Source: QPIN01 sp965224575 (GTDB lineage: Bacteria; Pseudomonadota; Gammaproteobacteria; Methylococcales; Methylomonadaceae). Taken from it: a stretch of 64,000 nucleotides of DNA. Where the stretch lies: positions 1,302,001 to 1,366,000 of the forward strand of contig CBDCZQ010000006.1 in NCBI GenBank assembly GCA_965224575.1, given 5' to 3'. Below are positions 24,216-32,787 of the stretch, one piece after another. Below the pieces are notes generated by a model. The model saw only the letters and a list, made by a program, of their open reading frames with translations, did no database searches and was not told the origin of the DNA. Numbering within the stretch: the stretch's first letter is position 1; every line of letters starts with the position of its first letter. A program made the translations under genes and the position numbers.

Positions 24216-25802
24216 ATGCCTCATAGCAATGTAATGATCATCATATTATCGTTCCTGATAATAAGTTGTTCACAAAATAAACAAGATAAAGTTAATAAAA
24301 ATGATTCTATTCATATTTCGCTTCCCATCCAGCTACCCAAAGATAACATTAAAAAAACCTATATAGTAAAAAAAGGGGATACTCTGTATTCGCTAGGTTT
24401 ACACCTAAAGGTAGATTATAAAAAGATAGCAACATGGAATAGTATAAAGGCACCGTATAAAATTAAAGAGGGTCAAAAGTTAAATCTGGATAAATTGGCT
24501 ACAGCTAGTGAAAGCAAGCAAACCTTAAAAGAACAAAAAACTTCTACTACTGGCAAAGTTATTTTATTTGACTCTGTTAATTTGCCTCAATCAAATAAAC
24601 AAAAATTTATTGGTCATCATTCATTACAAAGAGATCTAATGATTGGAGAAGTTCTGCAGGCCAATCCTCAGTTAGAAATTGCTCGTGCTGTTTGGAAAGC
24701 TTCAACAGCAAAAATCAAACAACAAGGCGCTTTACAAGACCCCGTTCTTGCTTATGGTTTAGCACCTTTTACTGTGGGAAGTGATTCAACTGACTTTGTT
24801 CAACAATTTCAATTGTCGCAGAACATTCCATGGCCTGGTAAGTTATCGTTACAAAGTGATGCAGCGATGCTCAGTGCTAATAGAGATGAAGAAAAAATAA
24901 ATGTACTAAGGCTTGAGCTGACTGCCTTAGCGAAAAAGCTCTATGGCGATTGGTTTTTTATTCATCAGGCTCATCAAATTCATCACGAAAATGTTCAATT
25001 ACTATCGCATGTTAATAAAATTGCGAAAATTCGTTATCGTATTGGTAAAGCCAGTCAGCAGGAGGTTTTACAATCTGAGTTGGAATTATCTTTAATTGAG
25101 CAACATAAAATTATTCTTAACCAACAAAAAACAGAAATTTCAGGACACATCAATACACTACTTAGCAGGCCAGCAGATACACCTGTCCCCTTAGCAAAAT
25201 CCCTGCCCCATCCTCTTGCAATGACTAGCTTAAAGCACCTACTAAAAAATGGGGTAGATAAACATCCAAAAATTAAAGCACTTTCTGCTGATATTGAGTC
25301 TTGGGAGCTAAAAAAAGAGAGAGCTATTCTTGAGGCTTTACCTAACTTCAACGTTAAGGCAGGTTATAGCACCCAAATGGTTAATTCAGATAAACACTTT
25401 ACCCTTGGCTTTGCTATAAATTTACCCTTAAATTTAAGTAAATATCAGGCTGTTGAAGATGAGGCGAGTGCTAATTTAAAACGAGCACAGTGGAAAAAAC
25501 AAGATCAGGTACAGGAATTGGAAGAATTAATTCAACTCTATTTTTCTAAAGTTAAGAAATATCAAAATACACTGGCTCTTTACAAAGAAAAAATATTACC
25601 TTTGGCTAAACAGAACAAACAAGCCGCTTTAGCAGATTATCAGGCAAGTAACGGTGGTTTTTTAGAACTGATTAAAGCCGAAAAGGATTGGCATAGTGCT
25701 AAATTAAAAGAAAAACAGGCCTTAGTTGATTATCATGAGTCTTTAGCTTTATTTGAATATGCTATTGGCATCAACGAGTTCTCTGCGGGGAACAATTTAT
25801 GA
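24216..25802 (+). CDS. LysM domain fused to a TolC-type outer-membrane efflux protein (CusC-like)
   Basis: A 528-residue outer-membrane factor. The signal peptide ends in the lipobox IISC (about Cys18), then a LysM domain at about 46-92 (TYIVKKGDTLYSLGLHLKV...KIKEGQKLNL), then a linker and the TolC family repeats (about 140-520), including the LSQNIPWPGKL segment typical of CusC/CzcC. Lipidated outer-membrane factors display their N-terminus in the periplasm, so the LysM would reach peptidoglycan; this is inference. The stop overlaps the adaptor ATG (ATGA). Starts at 24216 or 24234 are both possible. The LysM addition is not usual in CusC. Confidence 0.85.
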   Translation: MPHSNVMIIILSFLIISCSQNKQDKVNKNDSIHISLPIQLPKDNIKKTYIVKKGDTLYSLGLHLKVDYKKIATWNSIKAPYKIKEGQKLNLDKLATASESKQTLKEQKTSTTGKVILFDSVNLPQSNKQKFIGHHSLQRDLMIGEVLQANPQLEIARAVWKASTAKIKQQGALQDPVLAYGLAPFTVGSDSTDFVQQFQLSQNIPWPGKLSLQSDAAMLSANRDEEKINVLRLELTALAKKLYGDWFFIHQAHQIHHENVQLLSHVNKIAKIRYRIGKASQQEVLQSELELSLIEQHKIILNQQKTEISGHINTLLSRPADTPVPLAKSLPHPLAMTSLKHLLKNGVDKHPKIKALSADIESWELKKERAILEALPNFNVKAGYSTQMVNSDKHFTLGFAINLPLNLSKYQAVEDEASANLKRAQWKKQDQVQELEELIQLYFSKVKKYQNTLALYKEKILPLAKQNKQAALADYQASNGGFLELIKAEKDWHSAKLKEKQALVDYHESLALFEYAIGINEFSAGNNL

Positions 25803-27364
25803 AGCTAGTTGCTATTGCATCAAGCATTATTCCTTTCTTTAAAAATCTTTTTTCTTTGCCTATTTCTCGAAAGAATTTATCCATAGCGACTTTATTCGCC
25901 GTTCTACTTTGTATTATATTTGCTGGGCTAATCTTTTTTTCTACTCAGTCTGATTCTTTTAAAGCCGGAAAATATCAGGTTAAAGTTGATCTTATTACAG
26001 ACAACCTTCAAAAAGGGAAAAATGAATTAATCTTGATAATCAGTGATAAGGAAGGCTTACCGGTCAAGGCTAATATAAGAGGGAGAGTTTATAACAAAGA
26101 GATGACAATAAAAGCATCCGTTGATATTACAACTCAAGATAAAGGAGTTTATCAAAGTGTTGTTATTTTGCCTGAGAATGGCGAATGGGTCTTTGCTATC
26201 GATATGGATAGTGAAGAACTTGGACATGGTGATCTTGTTTTTTCTTTGGAAACAGGGGATAAATCACTTCAACTTCTTTCTACCGAATCAGAACTTATTG
26301 ACTACTATACTTGCTCCATGCATCCATCTGTTAAATTAGCAGTTGATGGCACTTGTCCAATTTGTAGTATGGATTTGATTCCCGTTATGAAGCAAGGAAA
26401 AGAAGAAATGGGCATTGTCGCTCTTGATGGAAAAAAACGACAACTGATTGGTGTAACAACAGAAATAGTAAAAAAAGGGACATTTACTAAAACGATAAGA
26501 GTGGCAGGAAAAATTAACTATGATGAAAGTCGTTTAACTGAAATTACACTTAAATATGATGCATGGATTGAAAAACTGGATGTTTATGATATTGGACAAG
26601 TTGTCAAAAAAGGAGATTCTCTTTTTAATATTTATAGTTCTGAACTTGTTTCAGCCCAACAAGAATATTTAGCCGCATCACAAGGCAGTAAGGAATATAA
26701 ATTTGCTGCTGCTGAAAGGCTTAAATTGTGGGGAGTTAATTCTAAACAATTAAGTGAAATAGAAAAGCGAGGAAAGATTTTTTTTAATCTGTCCGTTTTA
26801 TCTCCCGTCCAAGGCATTGTAGTGAGTAAAAGTATTATCCAGGGGGTTGTTGTCAAATCAGGAAAACCTCTTCTTCGCATTGCTGATCTATCAAAAGTTT
26901 GGCTGGAAGCATCTATTTATCAAAGTGATATTCCCTGGATTAAAGAGGGTGTCGAAGTTGAAATAACGGTTGATGATTTACCTAAACATCAATGGATAAG
27001 TGTCACTAAACGTCTTGATCCTTTTATTGACCCTCTAACATATACGACAGGCGTTCGTCTTGAAATTGATAATAAAAATGGGCTGTTAAGGCCTCATATG
27101 TATGCGACTGCATACATTAAAGTAGATATGGGAGAACGTTTATTAATACCAGAATCTGCAGTTATTTTCTCTGAAAAAAAACGAATCGTTTTTCTTGATC
27201 TGGGGAGAGGTAAGTTAAAGCCTGTTCCAATAAAGGCCGGGTTACAAAATGGAGATTATATTGAGGTTTTATCAGGGCTCAAAGAAGGCGATAAAATAGT
27301 CAAATCGGGACATTTTTTAATTGCCTCTGAAAGTAAATTAAAATCTGGATTGAATCAGTGGTAA
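25799..27364 (+). CDS. CusB/CzcB-type RND periplasmic adaptor with heavy-metal-binding domain
   Basis: A 521-residue adaptor: N-terminal membrane anchor (about 30-48), an extra Ig-like YtkA/FixH-type domain (about 55-160), the heavy-metal-binding domain YYTCSMHPSV...CPICSMDLIPV (169-197) with paired cysteines and methionines, then the HlyD/CusB lipoyl, hairpin and beta-barrel domains to about 515. The metal-binding piece is seen in Cu/Ag pumps and in Cu ATPases. It bridges the outer-membrane factor and the pump. Overlaps with genes on both sides show one operon. The YtkA-like addition is not in E. coli CusB. Confidence 0.88.
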   Translation: MKLVAIASSIIPFFKNLFSLPISRKNLSIATLFAVLLCIIFAGLIFFSTQSDSFKAGKYQVKVDLITDNLQKGKNELILIISDKEGLPVKANIRGRVYNKEMTIKASVDITTQDKGVYQSVVILPENGEWVFAIDMDSEELGHGDLVFSLETGDKSLQLLSTESELIDYYTCSMHPSVKLAVDGTCPICSMDLIPVMKQGKEEMGIVALDGKKRQLIGVTTEIVKKGTFTKTIRVAGKINYDESRLTEITLKYDAWIEKLDVYDIGQVVKKGDSLFNIYSSELVSAQQEYLAASQGSKEYKFAAAERLKLWGVNSKQLSEIEKRGKIFFNLSVLSPVQGIVVSKSIIQGVVVKSGKPLLRIADLSKVWLEASIYQSDIPWIKEGVEVEITVDDLPKHQWISVTKRLDPFIDPLTYTTGVRLEIDNKNGLLRPHMYATAYIKVDMGERLLIPESAVIFSEKKRIVFLDLGRGKLKPVPIKAGLQNGDYIEVLSGLKEGDKIVKSGHFLIASESKLKSGLNQW

Positions 27365-30300
27365 ATAATAATGGATCAACCGATTTTATCAGCAAAATTA
27401 TTGCCTTTTGCTCTACTCATGCTTTAGCAACCCTTATCTTTGTTTTTGCCCTTAGCTTTTGGGGGTATCGATCTTTACTTAACATACCTATTGATGCAAC
27501 ACCTGATTTATCCGATGTACAGGTCATTGTTTTTACCGAGTGGCCAGGAAGAAGTCCTGATCTCGTTGAAGACCAAATCACTTATCCGCTAACCAGCTCA
27601 TTACTCTCTGTTCCGCATGTTAAATTTGTTCGTGGCCAAAGTTTTATGGGGGCAAGTTTTGTTTATGTCATTTTTGATGAACAAACAGATATGTATTGGG
27701 CGCGCTCAAGAGTCATGGAATTTATAAGCAGTGCCGCCAAAAAATTACCTGAGGGTGCAGACCCTGTTTTAGGCCCTGATGCAACAGGAGTGGGCTGGGT
27801 ATTTCAATATGCATTAATAGATAAAACGGGTCATCATGATCTTGCAGATTTAAGGAGTTTTCAGGATTTTAAGTTACGCCCCTGGCTCGAATCAGTTTCA
27901 GGTGTTGCTGAGGTGGCCTCTGTTGGCGGCTTTGAAAAAGAATATCAAATTACTGTAGATCCAAATAAAATCGCCAGTTACGGCGTTACTTTAAAACAAA
28001 TCGCTAAAGCAGTACGCCGTTCTAATAATGATGTAGGCGGGCGTGTTATTGAAATTGCAGGTCATGAGCATTTTATCCGAGGCCGTGGTTATATCAAGTC
28101 CATTGCAGATATTAAACAAATCGTATTAAAAAGCAATAAACACGGAATTCCTTTACTTTTAGAAAATGTTGCGAAAGTTAGTTTAGGCCCTGCGATGCGT
28201 AGGGGGCTGGCTGAATTAGATGGTGAAGGTGAAGTCGTAGGAGGTATTGTTATTATGCGATATGGCGAGGATGCCATGAAGGTTATTCAAGGGGTAAAAC
28301 AGCGCATAGAAAATATTGGCCAGTCTTTACCATCGGGTATTGAAATTGTTACCACTTATGATCGTTCTACATTAATTTCTAAAGCCATTGATACATTAAA
28401 AAAGACCTTAATTGAAGAGTTTATCGTTGTTTCTTTAATTATTTTTATATTTTTACGCCAATTTCGAATCACCATTATTGCAATAATTACCCTTCCAGTT
28501 GCTATCTTATTGGCCTTTATTCCATTGCAAAATCATAATATTACAGCTAATATTATGTCGTTGGGGGGTATTGCTGTTGCAATTGGTGCTATGGTCGATG
28601 CATCAATTGTTATGCTTGACAATATTCATCGCCGCTTGAGTCAAAAATCAAATAAACCTCAAGCAGAAATCGTTATTAAGGCGATGCAAGAAGTAGGGCC
28701 GAGTATTTTCTTTTCATTGGCAATTATTACCTTATCCTTTTTACCTGTCTTTGTTTTTGAGGGAACAGAGGGTCGATTGTTTCGACCTTTAGCTTACACT
28801 AAAACTTATGCCATGGGGTTTGCCGCTTTACTTGCTATTACCTTAACGCCAGCTTTAGCCACTGTATTAATTCGTAAAGAAAAAAATCCTTCTAAGGATC
28901 AACTGATACGCAGAATTTATGCTTTATATCAACCCATTGTTCTTTTTGCCTTAAATCATCGAAAACGTATTTTGTTGGGTGCAATTTTGATGCTAGTTTT
29001 AACAATACCTATTTTTAAACTGTTAGAAACAGAATTCATGCCGCCTTTAAATGAAGGAAGCATTTTGTATATGCCAAGCTCTCCTCCAGGTATGTCAATC
29101 ACAGCAGCTGGAAAAACGCTCCAAGCAATGGATGCACAATTAAAACAGTTTCCTGAAGTCAATCATGTATTTGGTAAAATCGGCAGATCTACCAGTTCTA
29201 CTGACTCAGCTCCATTATCTATGGTGGAAACCATTATTTCTTTAAAACCCAAAGAAGAATGGCGGGAAGGCTTGAGCTGGGATGACCTAATCGCAGAAAT
29301 GGATCAAACACTGGATTATCCTGGTATGCCTAATGTCTGGTGGATGCCAATCCAAACACGGACTGAAATGCTAGCAACAGGTATTCGATCTAGCCTGGGT
29401 ATTAAAGTATTAGGTGACAATATAGAAACACTTGAAAAATTAGCAGTAGATCTTGAAAAAATTTTACAAGATGATGAAAGAACAAAACCCTATACACGTA
29501 GTGCTTTTGCAGAACGTTTAACGGGAGGGCATTATCTGGATTTTGATATTAACAGAGCTAAAATAGCCCGTTATGGACTGACAATCGCTGATGTTGAAGA
29601 TGCCATTAAATCTGCAGTTGGCGGAGAAGAAGTCACCCAAGTTATTGCTGGCCGTGAACGATATACAGTTAATTTACGATATGCTCGGGAATATAGAGAT
29701 AGCCCTGAGTCATTAAAACGAATTTTAGTGGACACCCCTAGCGGCCACCCTATTCCTATCAGTCAAGTCGCAGAGCTAAATTTTAATCATGGGCCTCCTA
29801 TGCTTCGTAATGAAAATGGAGAACTGGTTTCTTTTGTTTTTATTGATATTAAAGACACGGGTATTGCAGACTATGTGGAACTAGCACAAACAGTTATTAA
29901 CGAAAAAGCTAATATTCCAGCAGGGTATCGAATTAGTTGGGCGGGGCAGTTTAAATATTTACAACGAGCAGAAGAAAAACTTGGACTGATGGTGCCATTA
30001 ACCCTAAGCATTATTTTTCTATTGCTATATTTTAATCATGGCTCTGTAATAGCGGCTTTAATTATTCTATGCACAATTCCTTTTGCTCTTACAGGCGCAA
30101 TTTGGTTGCTCTATATTTTAGACTATAAACTGAGTATAGCTGTCTGGGTTGGTTTAATCGCACTTGCTGGCTTGGTAGCCGAAATGGGCGTATTAATGAT
30201 GCTATATTTACGAATCCATTGTGATGAATGCACAAAAGAACAATTGCAAAATAATTTAAGTGAGGTCATTAGTAGAGCCGCTGCACTAAGAATTAGACCC

Positions 30301-30498
30301 ATGCTAATGACCAGCCTCACATTGTTATTGGGTTTTATACCTATTTTATGGAGCGATGGAACCGGGGCGGATGTAATGAAGCGGATTGCGGCTCCTATGG
30401 TAGGTGGAGTTTTTACTGCCTTATTGATGATATTGATTGTGTTTCCTGTAATTTTTTCATATTGGAAAGAATGGGAGGAGAATAAGGCACGAAATTGA
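27358..30498 (+). CDS. CusA/CzcA-family heavy-metal RND efflux pump
   Basis: A 1046-residue inner-membrane pump with twelve predicted membrane helices. DATPDLSDVQVIVFTEWPGRSP opens the first periplasmic loop; GAMVDASIVMLDNIHRR is the fourth-helix motif of the monovalent (Cu/Ag, HME4) group. Methionines in YMPSSPPGM and in RTEMLATGIRSS occupy places used by the methionine relay of CusA; the third relay position appears to be leucine (ARYGLTIADV). GTG start at 27358 overlaps the adaptor stop. Cu/Ag specificity is probable, not proved. No CusRS-type regulator lies next to it. Confidence 0.88.
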   Translation: MVNNNGSTDFISKIIAFCSTHALATLIFVFALSFWGYRSLLNIPIDATPDLSDVQVIVFTEWPGRSPDLVEDQITYPLTSSLLSVPHVKFVRGQSFMGASFVYVIFDEQTDMYWARSRVMEFISSAAKKLPEGADPVLGPDATGVGWVFQYALIDKTGHHDLADLRSFQDFKLRPWLESVSGVAEVASVGGFEKEYQITVDPNKIASYGVTLKQIAKAVRRSNNDVGGRVIEIAGHEHFIRGRGYIKSIADIKQIVLKSNKHGIPLLLENVAKVSLGPAMRRGLAELDGEGEVVGGIVIMRYGEDAMKVIQGVKQRIENIGQSLPSGIEIVTTYDRSTLISKAIDTLKKTLIEEFIVVSLIIFIFLRQFRITIIAIITLPVAILLAFIPLQNHNITANIMSLGGIAVAIGAMVDASIVMLDNIHRRLSQKSNKPQAEIVIKAMQEVGPSIFFSLAIITLSFLPVFVFEGTEGRLFRPLAYTKTYAMGFAALLAITLTPALATVLIRKEKNPSKDQLIRRIYALYQPIVLFALNHRKRILLGAILMLVLTIPIFKLLETEFMPPLNEGSILYMPSSPPGMSITAAGKTLQAMDAQLKQFPEVNHVFGKIGRSTSSTDSAPLSMVETIISLKPKEEWREGLSWDDLIAEMDQTLDYPGMPNVWWMPIQTRTEMLATGIRSSLGIKVLGDNIETLEKLAVDLEKILQDDERTKPYTRSAFAERLTGGHYLDFDINRAKIARYGLTIADVEDAIKSAVGGEEVTQVIAGRERYTVNLRYAREYRDSPESLKRILVDTPSGHPIPISQVAELNFNHGPPMLRNENGELVSFVFIDIKDTGIADYVELAQTVINEKANIPAGYRISWAGQFKYLQRAEEKLGLMVPLTLSIIFLLLYFNHGSVIAALIILCTIPFALTGAIWLLYILDYKLSIAVWVGLIALAGLVAEMGVLMMLYLRIHCDECTKEQLQNNLSEVISRAAALRIRPMLMTSLTLLLGFIPILWSDGTGADVMKRIAAPMVGGVFTALLMILIVFPVIFSYWKEWEENKARN

Positions 30499-30514
30499 GC
30501 AGAGATTATTCCAA

Positions 30515-30600
30515 GGCGGAAAAGGGATGATGCATTCCGCCATTCATTGTCAGCCATTCAAACAAATGCCGGGTAACGCTGAGCTCATCCGAGTTACGGG
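30515..30600. repeat. Dispersed repeat after the metal-pump operon
   Basis: GGCGGAA/TTCCGCC arms at 30516-30542 flank a 13-base centre, followed by a GTAACGCTGAGCTCATCCGAGTTACGG block that pairs with itself as GTAAC/GTTAC. The layout resembles family A. It could also act as a terminator for the pump operon, between converging genes. Confidence 0.55.
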
Positions 30601-31107
30601 TTATTTTACTTGTAATGAATCTATTATAGATTTTATGAATTTCTTATTTGTTCTATTGGAAAAAGACATATGCAAAACCTCATCATCTAGCGGAGTAGAT
30701 ACCATGAACACAGTTTCATTCAAGCTATTCATAGAATTGTTAGTCCTGAAAAAAATAAACTCTTTATTTTTAGTAATCTCGGAAGTTTGCAAGTCCCATT
30801 TACTGCTGACGACTCTAAATTCAAGCACGTTTTTATTTTTAGAGGGTTTATCCGAGAAAAGGTCATAGAAAAGTTCTCTATGAGAGTTTGCCCCATAATC
30901 ATCAAGTTCAAATATATTTTTCTTACTGATTGAAAACCTTACTTTTTCATCTTCACCTAAAATGAATAGTTCGTTTGAATTATTAGATACATTATTTTTA
31001 ACGGTTTTGTAATTATCAGGAATCGAGAATTTATAATCAAAGTAAGTAATATCCTTGGCAATTGAAATGCTAGGTAGGAGGGTTAATAATATAAGTAATG
31101 TTTTCAT
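30601..31107 (-). CDS. Exported protein of unknown function
   Basis: A 168-residue protein with a signal peptide (about 1-17, ending SIA) and a mature region with alternating strands (YFDYKFSIPDNYKTV, KVRFSISKKN, EFIFFRTNNSMNSLNETVFMVSTP). It has no cysteine in the mature part and no motif I know. It lies two bases downstream of the next gene on the same strand, so they form a pair. Confidence 0.6.
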   Translation of the reverse strand: MKTLLILLTLLPSISIAKDITYFDYKFSIPDNYKTVKNNVSNNSNELFILGEDEKVRFSISKKNIFELDDYGANSHRELFYDLFSDKPSKNKNVLEFRVVSSKWDLQTSEITKNKEFIFFRTNNSMNSLNETVFMVSTPLDDEVLHMSFSNRTNKKFIKSIIDSLQVK

Positions 31108-31109
31108 AG

Positions 31110-31460
31110 TTATAACCCCATAACAGCTTCATTTATACGCCTTGCATATCCACCATATTGCCCCATATTTTTACATACTTTACTATACTCTCCATTATCA
31201 ATCTTCTTAAGTTCTTGCCAGATTGCAAATATATACTTGCCGACAGAATACAAGACTCTTACAGAAGCCTTACTGGCATATAGTTTAGGAAGATTGGTTA
31301 TCATGCTGAATGCTTTGCTACAATACCGTAATTCGGCTATAAACTCATAAAGAATAACTGCTGCTTTTGCATTCCAGTAGTGACTTTCTATCCTTTCGCC
31401 CGTAGCGTAATAAAATAGGTCTGAACAAGCCAGCTTTTCTTCTTGTGATAATATTGCCAT
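31110..31460 (-). CDS. Hypothetical 116-residue protein
   Basis: A mostly helical soluble protein (EEKLACSDLFYYATGERIES, AAVILYEFIAELRYCSKAF, VLYSVGKYIFAIWQELKK). It has four cysteines and no domain I recognise. Two bases separate its stop from the ATG of the exported protein at 31107, suggesting cotranscription. The upstream 31461-31700 region holds only a diverged dispersed repeat. Confidence 0.55.
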   Translation of the reverse strand: MAILSQEEKLACSDLFYYATGERIESHYWNAKAAVILYEFIAELRYCSKAFSMITNLPKLYASKASVRVLYSVGKYIFAIWQELKKIDNGEYSKVCKNMGQYGGYARRINEAVMGL

Positions 31461-31558
31461 TTATTCTCTCTCTAAAGTAATATTAATAACTACAGAAAAA
31501 CTCTGCACCAGCTATAAAGACTATACAAACTCTATTAAGTTCCCATAGATCTCTATCG

Positions 31559-31600
31559 CTATATTTCGCTCATCCAACTTACGGTTGGGTGTGATGCGAT
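31559..31600. repeat. Fragment of dispersed repeat
   Basis: CGCTCATCCAACTTACGGTTGGGTGTGATGCG contains the complementary pair CCAAC/GTTGG and the TCATCCAACTTACG core that recurs, in the other orientation, in family A copies at 4305 and 5560. It is short and diverged. Confidence 0.4.
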
Positions 31601-31705
31601 GCGAAATTAATAACTTGTACTAGAAACGGTGAACAACTAATGTTACCTAATAAAAAACTAACAACTTCGTAGCATATAACAGTCTAAAAAACATATAATA
31701 TAGTT

Positions 31706-31870
31706 TTACTGTTACTGTTACTGTTACTGTTACTGTTACTGTTACTGTTACTGTTACTGTTACTGTTACTGTTACTGTTACTGTTACTGTTACTGTTACT
31801 GTTACTGTTACTGTTACTGTTACTGTTACTGTTACTGTTACTGTTACTGTTACTGTTACTGTTACTGTTA
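31706..31870. repeat. Hexanucleotide tandem array, about 27 copies of TTACTG
   Basis: A perfect tandem array of TTACTG covers 165 bp (27.5 copies). It ends seven bases before the ATG of the esterase gene (31877), so it forms the esterase's 5' untranslated region and pushes its promoter more than 165 bp away. The minus-strand Ser-Asn frame it creates is an artefact. Its copy number nearly equals that of the AATATC array at 5603-5766, though the units differ. Confidence 0.95.
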
Positions 31871-31876
31871 ATCATT

Positions 31877-32542
31877 ATGTCCTCAACACTTACCTGTATA
31901 GAAATACCTGCTACCTCCATTCCAATATATTCCATTATCTGGTTGCATGGTTTAGGTGCAGATGGTCATGACTTTGAAAGTGTCGTTCCTGAGTTATCGT
32001 TGAATAAAGCTGAAAATATAAACTTTGTTTTTCCTAATGCACCGATTCAGGCTGTAACTATCAATGGTGGGGCAAAAATGCGTTCATGGTATGACATTCT
32101 CGATGCGTCTTTAGATAGAGAGGTAGCTGTTGATGATATTTATAAATCGGCTGCACAACTTACTCAAATAATTCAAAATGAAATAAGCAAAGGTATAAAA
32201 GCTGAAAATATTGTATTGGCTGGTTTTTCTCAGGGCGGGGTTATTGCTTTACACGCAGGCTTAAGGTATCCACAAAAATTAGCAGGAATTATAGCGTTAT
32301 CAACCTATATGCCGACAACTGAACAACTTGAAACAGAACGTGCGCCTGCAAATAATGAGACATCTATTTTTATGGCACATGGTACGATGGATCCAGTTAT
32401 CCAATTGCGAATAGCTGAAGATTCTTTTAATCGGTTAAAGGCGATGGACTACCCTATTAGTTGGCATCAATATCCTATTGAGCATTCGCTATGTCTGGAA
32501 GAAATTACCGATATATCAAATTATATTAATCGTATTTTGTAG
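31877..32542 (+). CDS. Alpha/beta-hydrolase, carboxylesterase/phospholipase family (YpfH/EstB type)
   Basis: A 221-residue serine hydrolase. WLHGLGADGHDF is the oxyanion segment, GFSQGG near residue 115 holds the catalytic serine, HGTMDPV the aspartate, and EHSL the histidine. This is the carboxylesterase/acyl-protein-thioesterase family that cleaves short-chain esters. There is no signal peptide, so it is cytoplasmic. The ATG follows directly on the TTACTG array with only ATCATT between; no Shine-Dalgarno is visible, unusual for an active gene. Confidence 0.88.
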   Translation: MSSTLTCIEIPATSIPIYSIIWLHGLGADGHDFESVVPELSLNKAENINFVFPNAPIQAVTINGGAKMRSWYDILDASLDREVAVDDIYKSAAQLTQIIQNEISKGIKAENIVLAGFSQGGVIALHAGLRYPQKLAGIIALSTYMPTTEQLETERAPANNETSIFMAHGTMDPVIQLRIAEDSFNRLKAMDYPISWHQYPIEHSLCLEEITDISNYINRIL

Positions 32543-32555
32543 AATCTACAACTTA

Positions 32556-32589
32556 GACCTCCCTTGGTTTTTTACACCAGGTTTTTTTG
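32556..32589 (+). terminator. Terminator candidate of the esterase gene
   Basis: ACCTCCCTTGGT pairs with ACCAGGT across a T-rich loop, leaving a small bulge, and is followed by seven T residues at 32582-32588. It lies 14 bases past the esterase stop. Confidence 0.5.
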
Positions 32590-32668
32590 TTGGGTCGCTG
32601 AAATACAGATTGGTTTACCTTGGTTACTATGCGGTGTTGGAGTGAGTGTTTTTCTCTTCACAGGACAC

Positions 32669-32738
32669 ACTTCACGCGGCTACAGTATTTGCTATTACCC
32701 AAATTAGATACTAATCTATCTGAAACTCCGCGTGAAGT
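32669..32738. repeat. 11-bp inverted repeat between convergent genes
   Basis: ACTTCACGCGG at 32669-32679 and its exact complement CCGCGTGAAGT at 32728-32738 are 48 bases apart. The stretch between the esterase and the beta-helix gene holds no reading frame I support. The repeat could be a remnant of a small mobile element or a long-loop hairpin. Confidence 0.4.
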
Positions 32739-32787
32739 ATGTTCTATGGTTTATCATATGAATACAAAAACAATCTCTTTGAGCGAA

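Noticed and set aside
30527..30868. 113-residue plus-strand frame after the pump operon
   Set aside because: It is antisense to the exported protein at 30601-31107 and starts in a dispersed repeat.
5603..31870. CRISPR-like arrays
   Set aside because: The two arrays have pure 6-bp units with no spacers, and no cas gene is present.
31684..31935. Minus-strand frame with a long Ser-Asn repeat
   Set aside because: It is the TTACTG array read backwards and it overlaps the start of the esterase gene on the other strand.
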